Positions 53,641-63,663 of a stretch of 64,000 nt of DNA are shown one piece after another (positions within the stretch are counted from its first letter, which is position 1; every line of letters starts with the position of its first letter). The notes beneath the pieces are model-generated. The model searched no databases. It saw nothing but the letters and a program-made list of their open reading frames with translations, and was not told the DNA's origin. Made by a program: the position numbers and the translations under genes. Source of the DNA: Synechococcus sp. PCC 6312 (GTDB lineage Bacteria > Cyanobacteriota > Cyanobacteriia > Thermosynechococcales > Thermosynechococcaceae); assembly GCF_000316685.1 (NCBI RefSeq), contig NC_019680.1, positions 3,171,407 through 3,235,406 on the forward strand, read 5' to 3'.

Positions 53641-55239
53641 GTGTTGCGATCTTCTGCCGACCATACCCCTGAGACTATCCTCCCGCCCCATGAGGTCACT
53701 TATCAGGCCCAAGTCCAGCGATTACATACTCTCTTGGCGGAGATGAGTCATGAAGTTGTCCCCGATGGGCAACGACAAGCAGCCCAAAAGCTGGCCACAG
53801 AATTAGGCTTGACCCTGGGGGGCCTGGGCTTCACCGATGCAACCCAACTGGCCTGGATGATTGCCCAACGCCTCACCGAAACCCTGACCTTCACGCCCCA
53901 GACCCTAAAAGAACTCAATCGTTGGGGGGGCAAGCTTAAAGAATTAACCAGCCCTGCCCCGGATGCGCCCCCGGATCAACCTGAGATTTTATTAATAGAT
54001 GACGATTCGGATTTAGCCCAGGCCTTGGGACGAGATGCCCAGCACTGGGAAATGCAACTGGTTACGGTCACAACCTGGACAGCGGGCCTGGCTTATCTTG
54101 CGGATCATCGGCCCAGTTTAGTGGTGATTAATCCCCATCTGGCCCCCGACAGCCAAGCCAATTCTCAACTACTTTCCCGCCTATCCCAGGCCAGTCCGGC
54201 AATTCCGACCATTTTATTCACCGATGAAGACAGTTGGCGGGCCCGTTTAGCGGCAATTCGCTTGGGGAGTCGGGTCAGTTTGGCAAAGCCTGTCAGTGCG
54301 GATCAAGTTTGGCAGGCCATCAGTGATCTCCTCCATCGCAAAGAGAACACCCAGGCCCATGTTTTGATTGTGGATGATGATCCGGTCGCAATTACAGTTC
54401 TGAAACGGGTGCTTGCCCCTTGGGGCCTGGAAATCACGGCGGTTCAGGATCCCCAGAAGTTTTGGCAGACCCTTGAAAGTATCATTCCCGATCTCGTCAT
54501 TTTAGATGTGCAAATGCCGGGGATTAACGGGATTGAACTGTGTCAGATGGTGCGTTCAGATCCCCGCTGGGGCCGCTTGCCCATTGTTTTTTTTACCGCC
54601 AGTACCGAACCGGATTTAGTCACCCGTTTATTTGCTGCTGGGGCCGATGATTTTGTCAGTAAGCCGATTATTGGCCCCGAACTGGTGACGCGGATTTTGA
54701 ATCGCCTGGAACGAACGCGGCTCCTACGCAGTTTGGCAGAAACCGATCCACTCACTGGAATTTTTAACCGCCGCAAAGCCCAGGAAATGCTAGAGAAGCT
54801 CATTAGCCTCGCCCAGACCCAGGCGCAACCCTTGTCTTTAGTGATGCTAGATTTGGATCACTTTAAGCAGGTGAATGATTCCTATGGCCACAGCAGCGGT
54901 GATCAGGTGTTGGTCGCAACCGCTCGTTTACTGCGCCAATCCCTCCGTCCAGAAGATGTGGTGGCCCGCTGGGGAGGCGAAGAGTTTTTAATTGGGATGT
55001 ATGGCCTGGGGCAAAGGGCCGCCGCCGCCCGGATGGGGTTTGTCCTCGAAAAGCTGCGAAAACGGCAATTTACCTCGGATCAGGGGGAGGCCTTTCAGGT
55101 CAGCTTTAGTGCCGGTGTAGCCGAATTTCCCCAACATGGCCAGGATTTAATGAGCCTCTACCGAACGGCCGATGAAACCCTCTACGCCGCCAAAGCCAAT
55201 GGTCGGAATCAAGTCTTAGCCGCCCAAGCATTACCCTAG
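53641..55239 (+). CDS. Two-receiver diguanylate cyclase (helical N-domain, REC, REC, GGDEF)
   Basis: 532 residues. Residues 1-100: helical, possibly Hpt-like but without an evident phosphorylatable His. REC1 at about 117-225 begins EILLIDDDSD, but its acceptor position reads VVINPHLAP, Asn in place of Asp. REC2 at about 240-355 is intact: VLIVDDDP, DLVILDVQMPG, and Lys in VSKP. GGDEF domain with active site ARWGGEEFLIG near 445 and an inhibitory I-site RPED five residues before it. So c-di-GMP synthesis controlled by phosphorylation of REC2 and by product. GTG start, with GGAGG at 53631-53635. Confidence 0.92.
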   Translation: MLRSSADHTPETILPPHEVTYQAQVQRLHTLLAEMSHEVVPDGQRQAAQKLATELGLTLGGLGFTDATQLAWMIAQRLTETLTFTPQTLKELNRWGGKLKELTSPAPDAPPDQPEILLIDDDSDLAQALGRDAQHWEMQLVTVTTWTAGLAYLADHRPSLVVINPHLAPDSQANSQLLSRLSQASPAIPTILFTDEDSWRARLAAIRLGSRVSLAKPVSADQVWQAISDLLHRKENTQAHVLIVDDDPVAITVLKRVLAPWGLEITAVQDPQKFWQTLESIIPDLVILDVQMPGINGIELCQMVRSDPRWGRLPIVFFTASTEPDLVTRLFAAGADDFVSKPIIGPELVTRILNRLERTRLLRSLAETDPLTGIFNRRKAQEMLEKLISLAQTQAQPLSLVMLDLDHFKQVNDSYGHSSGDQVLVATARLLRQSLRPEDVVARWGGEEFLIGMYGLGQRAAAARMGFVLEKLRKRQFTSDQGEAFQVSFSAGVAEFPQHGQDLMSLYRTADETLYAAKANGRNQVLAAQALP

Positions 55240-55349
55240 CCGCGGCCTGGTTTCCTGTAAAGGCTGGCTTAATGGTTCAATAGGTGGGGAGCGATGGTAC
55301 TTCCGGCCATTCCTGCCAAAAATCAGCCTATTTCCTAGCTGTCTAGCCA

Positions 55350-56993
55350 ATGCCCATCCCAGCCGAAAAACCATTTCGTTGGCAGCGGTCACAATCTTTA
55401 TTGTCCCGACAATGGCAAATCACCACCGCAATTTTAGGGCTACTAGTGCGTTGGGTTTGGGACTGGGCCTGGCATCGCGATTCTGCTCGACTGCGCCAAA
55501 AACGGGCCCGCCATCTGGTGCAAACCCTGCTGGATTTGGGGCCGACCTTTATTAAAATTGGTCAGTTTCTTTCAACACGGATAGATTTACTCCCTTGGGA
55601 ATATGTAGAAGCCCTGCGCGACCTCCAAGATCGGGTTCCTCCTTTTAATCCCCGCCAGGCCTTGGAGATTGTCACCCGTGAATTAGGCTACCCATTACCA
55701 GAACTCTATGCCGAATTTGTCACCGAACCCCTTGCCGCAGCCAGTTTAGGGCAAGTCCATCGGGCCACATTACACAGTGGTGAGGCTGTCGTTGTCAAAG
55801 TCCAGCGGCCCTATTTACAGCAACTTTTGTCATTGGACTATCGAGTGATCGGGGCCTGGGTTAAGCTACTCGATCGGACAATCCCCACCAGCCGCCGTTA
55901 CGATTTACCTGCCATTTACGAAGAATTTTTTAGCATCCTCTTGCAAGAAATTGACTATATTCGGGAAGGACAAAATGCTGACCGCTTCCGCCAGAACTTC
56001 CAGGCCGAACCCCAAATCCGCGTGCCCAAAATCTACTGGACTTACACCACCAGTCGCGTCCTGACGATGGAATATTTACCTGGGATTCGCATTGACAACC
56101 CTGCCGCCCTCGCTGCCCACAGACTCAACCCCCAGGCCCTGAACCAACTGGGTATTTGCTGTTACCTGAAACAACTATTAATTGATGGCTTTTTCCATGC
56201 GGATCCCCACCCAGGTAACTTAGCCGTGACGACTACGGGAGACTTAATTTTTTATGACTACGGCATGATGACGGAAGTCCCGGCCCTGAACCAAGAACAA
56301 ATGGTGGCCACCTTTTTTGCCGTGCTCAAGAAAGACACCCAGCAAGTCATTGTCACCCTGACCCAGTTGGGATTAATTGAACCTGTCTCAGATATGTCCA
56401 CCGTGGAGCGGATCATGCAAGTGATTCTAACGGAATTTACAGAACGCCCTCTGGATGTGGAATTTTTTAGCCAGATGCGCCAAGACGTTTATCTACTTTT
56501 CCAACAACAGCCCTTCCGACTCCCCGCAAAGTTAACCTATATTCTTAAATCCCTCACTACCTTAGATGGCATTGCCCGGACTCTCGACGCGAACTATAAC
56601 CTCGTGGCCGCCGCCCAACCCTTTGTCAAACAATTAGCCCTGAGCACCAGGCCTGGACGCAGTTGGCGAACCCTAACCCAACAAACCCAAGACTTTATCC
56701 AACATCGGCTCAATCAACCCAGTCGCACCGAAATTCTCCTCCAAAACTTCCAGGCCCGGTTGGAGCGCGGTGAGATTAAAGTCCGGGTTAACGCCCCAGA
56801 AACGGAGATCATGCTGCGGCGAGTTTATCTGACCCTGCAATGTTTATTACTGACCTGTGTTGCGGGCTTCACCTTACTGGGGGGCATCTTACTACTCTTG
56901 GGACACTATTGGGGCGGGGCCATTTTTCTGTTTATGGTGACGGGGTTAGCGATCCTTGGCCTGGGACGATTGGCCTGGCGACTCTTATTTTAG
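55350..56993 (+). CDS. ABC1/UbiB/AarF-family kinase-like protein
   Basis: 547 residues. Family marks: GPTFIKIGQFLSTR near residue 67 (KxGQ), AAASLGQVHRATL near 130 (Ala-rich loop in place of the Gly loop), VVVKVQRP with the Lys near 150, DGFFHADPHPGNLAV near 284 and IFYDYGMMTE near 304 (DFG equivalent). Two C-terminal membrane helices at about 490-540. The family supports quinone or prenyl-lipid metabolism; several copies occur in cyanobacteria. ATG at 55350. Confidence 0.92.
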   Translation: MPIPAEKPFRWQRSQSLLSRQWQITTAILGLLVRWVWDWAWHRDSARLRQKRARHLVQTLLDLGPTFIKIGQFLSTRIDLLPWEYVEALRDLQDRVPPFNPRQALEIVTRELGYPLPELYAEFVTEPLAAASLGQVHRATLHSGEAVVVKVQRPYLQQLLSLDYRVIGAWVKLLDRTIPTSRRYDLPAIYEEFFSILLQEIDYIREGQNADRFRQNFQAEPQIRVPKIYWTYTTSRVLTMEYLPGIRIDNPAALAAHRLNPQALNQLGICCYLKQLLIDGFFHADPHPGNLAVTTTGDLIFYDYGMMTEVPALNQEQMVATFFAVLKKDTQQVIVTLTQLGLIEPVSDMSTVERIMQVILTEFTERPLDVEFFSQMRQDVYLLFQQQPFRLPAKLTYILKSLTTLDGIARTLDANYNLVAAAQPFVKQLALSTRPGRSWRTLTQQTQDFIQHRLNQPSRTEILLQNFQARLERGEIKVRVNAPETEIMLRRVYLTLQCLLLTCVAGFTLLGGILLLLGHYWGGAIFLFMVTGLAILGLGRLAWRLLF

Positions 56994-57087
56994 TTTTCCG
57001 ATTTTAAACCTGATTCCCGATAAATGTCCCTGAAGAGATGGTTTAAGATAAAGAGTCAATCAACCCTCGGCCTGGAAATTTTTCCCT

Positions 57088-59706
57088 ATGTCTTTTGTTG
57101 GCCTGCATATTCACAGTGACTATAGTTTGCTTGATGGAGCCAGTCAGTTGCCAGATCTCGTCAACCAGGCCATGGAATTGGGAATGCCCGCGGTCGCCTT
57201 GACGGATCATGGGGTGATGTATGGGGCGGTGGAACTGCTGAAACTGTGTCGGGGTAAAAATCTCAAGCCGATTATTGGCAACGAAATGTATGTGATCAAC
57301 GGGGATATTACCAAACAAGAACGACGGCCCCGATTTCATCAAGTTGTCTTAGCGAAAAATACTCAAGGCTATCGGAACCTGGCCAAATTAACGACTATTT
57401 CCCACTTAGAAGGGGTGCAAGGCAAAGGGATTTTTTCCCGGCCCTGTATCAACAAAGATTTATTAGAGCAATATCGGGAAGGTCTAATCGTTACCAGTGC
57501 TTGCTTAGGCGGTGAAATTCCCCAGGCCATCATGCACGGCAAACCTGATGTAGCGCGACGGGTGGCCAGTTGGTATCAAGAACGCTTTGGTGAAGATTTT
57601 TATTTAGAAATTCAGGATCACGGTTCTCCAGAGGATCGGGTCGTGAATGTGGAACTGGTAAAAATCAGCCAAGAACTGGGGATTAAAATTATCGCCACCA
57701 ACGACTCCCACTTTATTTCCTGTTATGACGTGGAAAGCCATGACGCGCTGCTTTGTATTCAAACGGGTAAGTTAATTACAGAAGATAAACGCTTACGGTA
57801 TAGCGGCACGGAATATCTCAAATCCGCCGCGGAAATGGCCCAATTATTTCAGGATCATTTAGAGCCGGACATTATCGAAACTGCCATTGCCAATACCTTA
57901 GAAGTGGCGGCCAAAATTGAACCCTACGATATTTTCCGAGAACCCCAAAGCCCAGCTTATCCCCTGCCCCCCGGCCATACCGCCGAAACCTATCTGGAAC
58001 AAGTCACCTGGGATGGCCTGCTCAAACGCTTTAATTTTGGCAATAGAGCCGACATCGAACCCCGCTATCGAGAGCGCTTGGAATACGAGTTAGAAATGCT
58101 TCAGAAAATGGGCTTTTCGACTTATTTTTTGGTGGTTTGGGACTATATCAAATATGCGCGGGACAATGGGATTCCCGTGGGGCCAGGCCGTGGATCCGCG
58201 GCAGGGTCATTAGTTGCCTATGCCTTGGGCATTACGAACATTGATCCGGTCCACCATGGCCTGTTGTTTGAGCGTTTCTTAAACCCAGAACGGAAGTCCA
58301 TGCCGGATATTGATACAGATTTTTGCATTGAACGCCGGGATGAAGTGATTCAATACGTCACCCAAAAATATGGCACGGAACGGGTGGCCCAAATCATTAC
58401 TTTTAACCGGATGACTTCTAAAGCGGTTCTGAAAGATGTGGCGCGGGTGTTGGATATTCCCTATGGGGAAGCCGACAAAATGGCCAAAATGATTCCGATT
58501 GTCCGGGGCAAACCGACCAAGCTGAAGGTGATGATTTCTGATGACACACCAGAGCCAGAATTTAAGAAAATCTATGAGACCGATGAACGGGTGCGTCACT
58601 GGCTAGATCTGGCCATGCGAATTGAAGGCACCAACAAAACCTATGGCGTCCATGCGGCAGGCGTGGTGATTGCCTCGGAACCCTTAGCTGAAATTGTCCC
58701 CCTTCAACGCAACAATGACGGAACCGTGATCACCCAATATTTCATGGAAGATTTGGAGTCGCTGGGCCTGCTAAAAATGGACTTTTTGGGTCTGCGAAAT
58801 TTGACCATGATCCAAAAAACCAAAGACCTCGTCCGCCAATTCCAAAACCACGAAATTGATGTGGACGCATTGCCCTTAGATGATCCCCAAACCTATGCCC
58901 TTCTGTCTCGGGGGGAATTAGAAGGGATTTTCCAACTGGAATCCTCAGGAATGCGGCAAATTGTCCGGGAGCTTAAGCCCTCCAACCTCGAAGATATTTC
59001 CTCAGTCCTCGCTCTCTATCGCCCAGGCCCCCTTGATGCCGGACTTGTCCCCAAATTTATCAATCGCAAACACGGGCGGGAACGGATTCAGTACGAACAC
59101 GACTTGCTCAAACCGATTCTCGATGAAACCTATGGGGTCTTAATTTTCCAAGAACAGATTATGAAAATGGCCCAGGACTTGGCGGGATATTCCTTAGGAC
59201 AGGCAGATTTGCTGCGGCGGGCGATGGGGAAAAAGAAAGTCTCGGAAATGCAGAAACACGAGCAGATGTTTGTGGATGGTTCGGCGAAAAATGGCGTGCC
59301 GGGAAAAACGGCCCAAGACTTATTCCAACAAATGGTCATGTTTGCGGAATATTGCCTCAGTGCCGATACGGAACTTTATACCGTTGAGTATGGCTGGCTT
59401 CCAATTGGACGGCTTGTGGAAGAACAGATTGAATGTCAGGTTCTCAGCGTCAATGCCCACGGCCATGTCTATAGTCAACCGATTGCCCAATGGCATCGCC
59501 GGGCCTGGCAGGAAGTCTTTGAGTATCAACTGGAGACTGGAGGCACGATTAAAGCCACCACCGATCACCAATTCCTCACGACCGATGGACAGATGTACCG
59601 AATTGAGGATATTTTTCAGCGAGGGTTAGATCTCTGGCAATTACCACCAGACCGCTTCAGTCCTTGGGAACTGACAACAGATCAACCTCAAGTCGTTAAG
59701 GTGTAG
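57088..59706 (+). CDS. dnaE: DNA polymerase III alpha subunit, N-terminal half, with split intein N-part
   Basis: 872 residues. N-extein of about 755: PHP domain ([20 protein letters not shown]), polymerase core with [18 protein letters not shown] near residue 372 and the catalytic Asp pair in [15 protein letters not shown] near 411, then ending MVMFAEY. Residue 756 is the Cys1 of the intein N-part, which fills the last 117 residues. The C-terminal half of DnaE, headed by intein-C, is expected in a separate gene far away; trans-splicing then makes the full polymerase. ATG at 57088. This arrangement is a cyanobacterial hallmark. Confidence 0.97.
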   Translation: MSFVGLHIHSDYSLLDGASQLPDLVNQAMELGMPAVALTDHGVMYGAVELLKLCRGKNLKPIIGNEMYVINGDITKQERRPRFHQVVLAKNTQGYRNLAKLTTISHLEGVQGKGIFSRPCINKDLLEQYREGLIVTSACLGGEIPQAIMHGKPDVARRVASWYQERFGEDFYLEIQDHGSPEDRVVNVELVKISQELGIKIIATNDSHFISCYDVESHDALLCIQTGKLITEDKRLRYSGTEYLKSAAEMAQLFQDHLEPDIIETAIANTLEVAAKIEPYDIFREPQSPAYPLPPGHTAETYLEQVTWDGLLKRFNFGNRADIEPRYRERLEYELEMLQKMGFSTYFLVVWDYIKYARDNGIPVGPGRGSAAGSLVAYALGITNIDPVHHGLLFERFLNPERKSMPDIDTDFCIERRDEVIQYVTQKYGTERVAQIITFNRMTSKAVLKDVARVLDIPYGEADKMAKMIPIVRGKPTKLKVMISDDTPEPEFKKIYETDERVRHWLDLAMRIEGTNKTYGVHAAGVVIASEPLAEIVPLQRNNDGTVITQYFMEDLESLGLLKMDFLGLRNLTMIQKTKDLVRQFQNHEIDVDALPLDDPQTYALLSRGELEGIFQLESSGMRQIVRELKPSNLEDISSVLALYRPGPLDAGLVPKFINRKHGRERIQYEHDLLKPILDETYGVLIFQEQIMKMAQDLAGYSLGQADLLRRAMGKKKVSEMQKHEQMFVDGSAKNGVPGKTAQDLFQQMVMFAEYCLSADTELYTVEYGWLPIGRLVEEQIECQVLSVNAHGHVYSQPIAQWHRRAWQEVFEYQLETGGTIKATTDHQFLTTDGQMYRIEDIFQRGLDLWQLPPDRFSPWELTTDQPQVVKV
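59353..59703 (+). other. Split DnaE intein, N-terminal fragment
   Basis: 117 residues from Cys1: block [20 protein letters not shown]; block [14 protein letters not shown], with the Thr and His (TxxH) that activate the N-terminal splice junction. Similar to the well-known split DnaE inteins of cyanobacteria over about 100 residues, with an extra tail of roughly 18 ([19 protein letters not shown]) that I do not recall in the short forms. No homing endonuclease domain. Confidence 0.95.
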
Positions 59707-59750
59707 GGGGTACTACATTTTACACATTTAAGATTAAAGATAGACATATT

Positions 59751-59786
59751 AAAGGCCGTTTCTCAGAGAGAGCCTTTCAGATTTTT
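59751..59786 (+). terminator. Probable rho-independent terminator after dnaE-N
   Basis: AAAGGC (59751-59756) pairs with GCCTTT (59772-59777), with TCTC/GAGA extending the stem imperfectly, followed by CAGATTTTTAT. It lies 45 bases after the dnaE stop. The U run is moderate. Confidence 0.5.
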
Positions 59787-60055
59787 ATAGCTCAAAACAA
59801 TCTGCGTAAGTTGATATGTCAAGCAACTGGTATGTGGGAAATTGCTTAACCCTTAAAAACCCCTGCCCAGGCCGGGTTAAGTTCATCCAATGGGGGGAAG
59901 TGAACCCTTAGAAAACAAGCTAGATTAAACATAGATTCAGTTATGTTGTTCGTTTCCAAAACCAAACTTATTTATAACTCTTGGCTAACGTCTTATTTGC
60001 AGTTCAATAACGCTCCCTCTACACTTAAAACCCCTAACCCCCACAAATAAATACT

Positions 60056-60685
60056 ATGTCTCGTCTGGTGCTTCGTACTTTGGGTTTGAGTATTCTTCTA
60101 GCTGGAGCCTTAGCCCCTCTTATTCTGGCCCAACCCCGTTCAACTCCCCTGCCCACTTCTGTCGCGGTGGCCACTCTTACCCCGGCCGAAGTCCAACAGC
60201 AGTTACAAATTCAACCAGAAACCGCTCAGGACTATTACAATCTTGGTTTAGTGGCCCAAGGACAGGGTGATTTTCCCCAGGCCATTGCCTACTTTACTCA
60301 AGCCATTACCCAACAGGGCCTGGCCGATTACTACTTTGCACGGGGATTAGCCCAGGCCGACCTAGGGGATCACCTGAAGGCCCTAGATGACTATAATCAG
60401 GCCATTGAACTTGATCCGAATTTTGCCAGTGCCTTCTATAACCGGGGGATGACCTACCTGGCCTTACAAAACCTTCCCGCTGCTGTCAATAACTTTGATC
60501 AGGCCATTGCCTTAGACCCGGAATTTGTGGCTGCCTACTATAGCCGGGGGATGGCCTATTTCGACATGGGCAAAATTGAACTGGCCCGCCAAGACTATAA
60601 CCGCTCCCTCAGCCTCAGCCCCACCATGTCCGCCGCCTACTACGACCAGGCCCCGCGACCCTTAACTGGGGGTGGGGATCAGTAG
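60056..60685 (+). CDS. Secreted TPR-repeat protein
   Basis: 209 residues. Signal peptide at 1-25 (LGLSILLAGALAPLILAQ), a short linker, then four TPR repeats from about residue 58: DYYNLGLVAQGQGDFPQAIA, YFARGLAQADLGDHLKALDD, AFYNRGMTYLALQNLPAAVN and AYYSRGMAYFDMGKIELARQ. A periplasmic scaffold for an unknown partner. ATG at 60056. The 350-base region before it contains the dnaE terminator and nothing else I recognise. Convergent with the DUF924 gene. Confidence 0.85.
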   Translation: MSRLVLRTLGLSILLAGALAPLILAQPRSTPLPTSVAVATLTPAEVQQQLQIQPETAQDYYNLGLVAQGQGDFPQAIAYFTQAITQQGLADYYFARGLAQADLGDHLKALDDYNQAIELDPNFASAFYNRGMTYLALQNLPAAVNNFDQAIALDPEFVAAYYSRGMAYFDMGKIELARQDYNRSLSLSPTMSAAYYDQAPRPLTGGGDQ

Positions 60686-60700
60686 TCCTGAGGAATTTAT

Positions 60701-61282
60701 TTAGAAATGAGACCCAGGCTCCTGGAGAAACCCTAATTCTTCAGGGGTACTTGGCCGGCCAAGAATTGGATTGCGGTGGGGAAAGCGACCAAAACGGGCA
60801 ATGACTTCCCAATGCCGATAGGCGTAGTGAATGGGATTTTCACTGTTTGGATCACCCCGTAATTGTGCCCAAAGTTGTAAGCTCATTTCTTGATCCGTCA
60901 GCATTTCGCTATGTTCAAACGGTAAATAGAAAAACCAGCGTTGGACAGGCAAAACTTGAGTGTCAAATCCTTGGGCAATAGCATTACGGGCAACAGCCAG
61001 GGCCAGGGGGTCAGTGGCAAAGGCTTGGGGGGTATTCCGAAACAGGTTCCGGGGGAATTGATCTAACACAATCGCTAGGGCCAAGCTGCTTAAGGGCGTG
61101 TTTTCCCAGGCCATGAGTTCATGCCGGGCCGCCTGTTGATAGACTGCTAAAAATCGCGTTGTTACTTCGAGATCAAAGGCAGCATCTTTGACAAACCAAA
61201 AGTCTTGGGGCTGACCATAGTCTGGGCTATCGGTTGGGCCAAACCAAAATTCCAAAATATCTCGAAAATCAGGTTGGCCCAT
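60701..61282 (-). CDS. DUF924 family protein
   Basis: 193 residues, mostly helical. Opening ILEFWFGPTDSPDYG, LAIVLDQFPRNLFRNTPQAF near residue 68, WFFYLPFEHSEMLTDQEMSL near 115 and FGRFPHRNPILGRPSTPEEL near 163 are the family's marks. It is an all-alpha TPR-like fold of unknown role. ATG at 61282. The spacing to the next gene upstream on this strand is about 70 bases. Confidence 0.9.
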   Translation of the reverse strand: MGQPDFRDILEFWFGPTDSPDYGQPQDFWFVKDAAFDLEVTTRFLAVYQQAARHELMAWENTPLSSLALAIVLDQFPRNLFRNTPQAFATDPLALAVARNAIAQGFDTQVLPVQRWFFYLPFEHSEMLTDQEMSLQLWAQLRGDPNSENPIHYAYRHWEVIARFGRFPHRNPILGRPSTPEELGFLQEPGSHF

Positions 61283-61353
61283 GATGGTAGCCTGTCGTAA
61301 TTGTGTTGTGTTCAGATTGCGTTGATCTCTGTGTTGATCTCTGTTCTAACCAC

Positions 61354-62568
61354 TTAAAAGGAATTTGACCGCCTGATTGGAGTCCCACAGGGATAGGTAG
61401 CCACAGTGGTATTGACAACTTCTTTGCGGGAAACCCCTAAGCTTGATTCCTCGGCCTGGGCTTGGCGGCGGACTAACTGGGCCTGGAGGTATTGGGCCTG
61501 GAGGGCGGCCATCAACTCATCTCGCCGATCATATAACCGTTTCAGGGCACGGGCTGGACATTGGTTGAGGGTGTAGGCGGTCAGGATCGGTAAGGCAATC
61601 GTGCTGTCGGTATAGCAAACCACCGTATCCCGTAACCCTTGCGGATCTACCTTGCCCCAACTGACGGCTTCACTGGGAACAGCCCCGGACAATCCCCCAG
61701 TATCGGGTCGTGCATCCGTAATTTGGATAAAGTAATCATGACCCCGCTCCTCCAGGCCCAGGACTTCATGGATTTGGGGTTGAGTTTGGAGCAGGAAGTT
61801 TTTGGGACTCCCCCCACCAATAATCAAGGCGGCACTCTGGCCTGGAACACCCGGAATCCCCGACTCCCGCGCAAAATAGGCCAAGGCGGCGGTTTCATTC
61901 ACATCAATGGCCGGGTCTAAAATCAACTGCGAGCCTTCCAATGCCAAAGCCGCCACATTCATGCCAATGGAACTATCCCCAGGGGAAGAGGTATAAATGG
62001 GCACGCCACATTCATAGGCTGTGGATAACAACGAGGTGTGGGGGCGATTCAGCTTAACTTCTACTTCCCGGACATATTGGCCCAAGAGATAATGAAATTC
62101 CGCTGTCCCCATCCGCCGTTGAAAAGGAGCCGAGCGCAACACTTGTCGAATAAAGGCATCGGTTTCCAGGAGCACGTCATAGTCAAAAATAATGTCATAG
62201 ATGCGAATTTGGCTCTCTTGACGCAGTTGGACATCATCCACAAACGGATGACTGGCGTATAAATCCATCCCCAAGGCGTAGTGAATGTCGTGATAGAGAT
62301 TGGCTCCGGTGCTGATGATGTAGTCCACAAAGCCGGCCCGCAACAGGGGTGCTAAGGCGGAAATCCCCAGGCCGGTCGGAGTCATGGCCCCAGACAAACT
62401 TAAGCCCACCGTCACACCGGGTTGAAAGACAGATTGGGTGAGTAACTGACAGGCTTCCCGTAACCGTCCAGAGTTGTAAGCGGTGAAATAGTTATTAATT
62501 AAATCCACAACACTCACGTCAGCACTAATGGGAGTTGGGGTAATCGGTTGTGTAAAAGTTTGAGACAT
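61354..62568 (-). CDS. Deoxyhypusine synthase-family protein (probable homospermidine synthase)
   Basis: 404 residues. Rossmann NAD-binding fold with [20 protein letters not shown] near residue 56, [15 protein letters not shown] near 85, [14 protein letters not shown] near 190 and [12 protein letters not shown] near 300, where the Lys forms the enamine with the aminobutyl group. Bacteria lack the eIF5A substrate of true DHS, and related bacterial enzymes act as homospermidine synthases, so a polyamine role is more likely. Start ATG at 62568 with GGAGG eight bases upstream; an in-frame ATG five codons earlier lacks such a site. Confidence 0.82.
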   Translation of the reverse strand: MSQTFTQPITPTPISADVSVVDLINNYFTAYNSGRLREACQLLTQSVFQPGVTVGLSLSGAMTPTGLGISALAPLLRAGFVDYIISTGANLYHDIHYALGMDLYASHPFVDDVQLRQESQIRIYDIIFDYDVLLETDAFIRQVLRSAPFQRRMGTAEFHYLLGQYVREVEVKLNRPHTSLLSTAYECGVPIYTSSPGDSSIGMNVAALALEGSQLILDPAIDVNETAALAYFARESGIPGVPGQSAALIIGGGSPKNFLLQTQPQIHEVLGLEERGHDYFIQITDARPDTGGLSGAVPSEAVSWGKVDPQGLRDTVVCYTDSTIALPILTAYTLNQCPARALKRLYDRRDELMAALQAQYLQAQLVRRQAQAEESSLGVSRKEVVNTTVATYPCGTPIRRSNSF

Positions 62569-63023
62569 GAAAAAAACCTCCAAAGGAATCGAGAACCAGG
62601 CCTGTACCCTGAATTTTCCCGAACAACATTGAAATACAGTCCAACTAGAACGCTGTTACAATCAATTCTCGAAATACAACAGCAACTTAGAAGACTTAAT
62701 TGACTGAAAACCTAGCTTGGGCAATGGGCAGTCATCTGCTACCCCTGACCGACCCAGTTTGTTGAAAAACGCTCAAACAAACCCGTAGTTGCAGGCCGAT
62801 CAGGTGATACTGGGCCCCTCACAGCCATCTACCCAGGATAGGGTTGGGTCTGATAATCGCCGTTGTTGGAGGGCAACGGTTAAATCCCAGATCGTGAATC
62901 GGATGTATCCCATCAGAGTCAAATTCAAATTTTTCACTGCTTTGCCTAGACGTGACACAGATGCGATACCACTATGACATAAATAGACTAAGTTTTACTA
63001 AGGTTCGAGCCAGTCAGACGGAT
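62569..63023 (-). other. 455-base leader region before the DHS-family gene, with a hairpin
   Basis: Lies between the anti-sigma gene and the DHS-family gene, both on the - strand. GTTTGTT (62757-62763) and AACAAAC (62776-62782) form a strong 7-base stem without a U run; the ribosome site GGAGG lies at the 3' end. No protein-like frame. It could hold a terminator, promoter and leader for polyamine control, or an unlabelled small RNA. Confidence 0.35.
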
Positions 63024-63641
63024 TTAGGGTTGGGGGGAGGGACTCAAATCCAATGTCCGACGATCCAGGCCAGGTTCCGTCTGGGTAGAAACAGGAATCG
63101 CGACTGGGGGGCGATCTAAGGTCAGCATTAAGTTAGCCGTATTGTCCAAGTCTAAGTTATTTTGAGGTTGATAGAGATTACCGCTGGGAGTGGTTCTGAT
63201 GGCGGTTGGGGTCAAGTCGGCCGCTGCCGTTTCGTTTAAGGGGATGGGAGAGAGCAGGCCTGGAAAAATGCTGCTCAAGACTCCGACCAAAGCGGCTGCG
63301 GACACTGCACCAACCCCTGTCCAGGCCAAGAGGGTGCGGGGCCGATTTTGGGCTTTAGCAAGGACTTGATTGGCCAAGGTTTCCGCTGAAGTTGTCAGAG
63401 GACAAGGAGCCTGGTGCAAGCTCTGTTGTAGTTTCAGGAGGCGGTGGTAAAGATGCTGATAATCCGGTTCTGTGGCTAACCAGGCCTCGACTTGGGCCCG
63501 TTGGGCGGGTGTGACTTCCCCATCCAGGTAAGCACTGAGAAGTTCAAAGCGTTCTGCCTGGCTGCGGTCTGGGCTATTCGGCGGGGTGGATTTGGGGGAA
63601 AAGGGGGTCGGGCTGTCCATAGGGTTAGTGGGGGTAGGCAT
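63024..63641 (-). CDS. Membrane-anchored anti-sigma factor (partner of the adjacent ECF sigma)
   Basis: 205 residues. Residues 1-30 are Pro/Ser-rich; 30-75 form the anti-sigma domain (FELLSAYLDGEVTPAQRAQV, then WLATEPDYQHLYHRLLKLQQ) with no zinc His-Cys-Cys set; one membrane helix lies at about 105-125; the rest is a periplasmic tail. It follows the ECF sigma gene by 22 bases, the usual pairing in which the anti-sigma holds its sigma at the membrane. Start ATG at 63641, with a second ATG at codon 8 possible. Confidence 0.85.
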   Translation of the reverse strand: MPTPTNPMDSPTPFSPKSTPPNSPDRSQAERFELLSAYLDGEVTPAQRAQVEAWLATEPDYQHLYHRLLKLQQSLHQAPCPLTTSAETLANQVLAKAQNRPRTLLAWTGVGAVSAAALVGVLSSIFPGLLSPIPLNETAAADLTPTAIRTTPSGNLYQPQNNLDLDNTANLMLTLDRPPVAIPVSTQTEPGLDRRTLDLSPSPQP

Positions 63642-63663
63642 TAGGAGTTAGCGGGAGGGAAAA

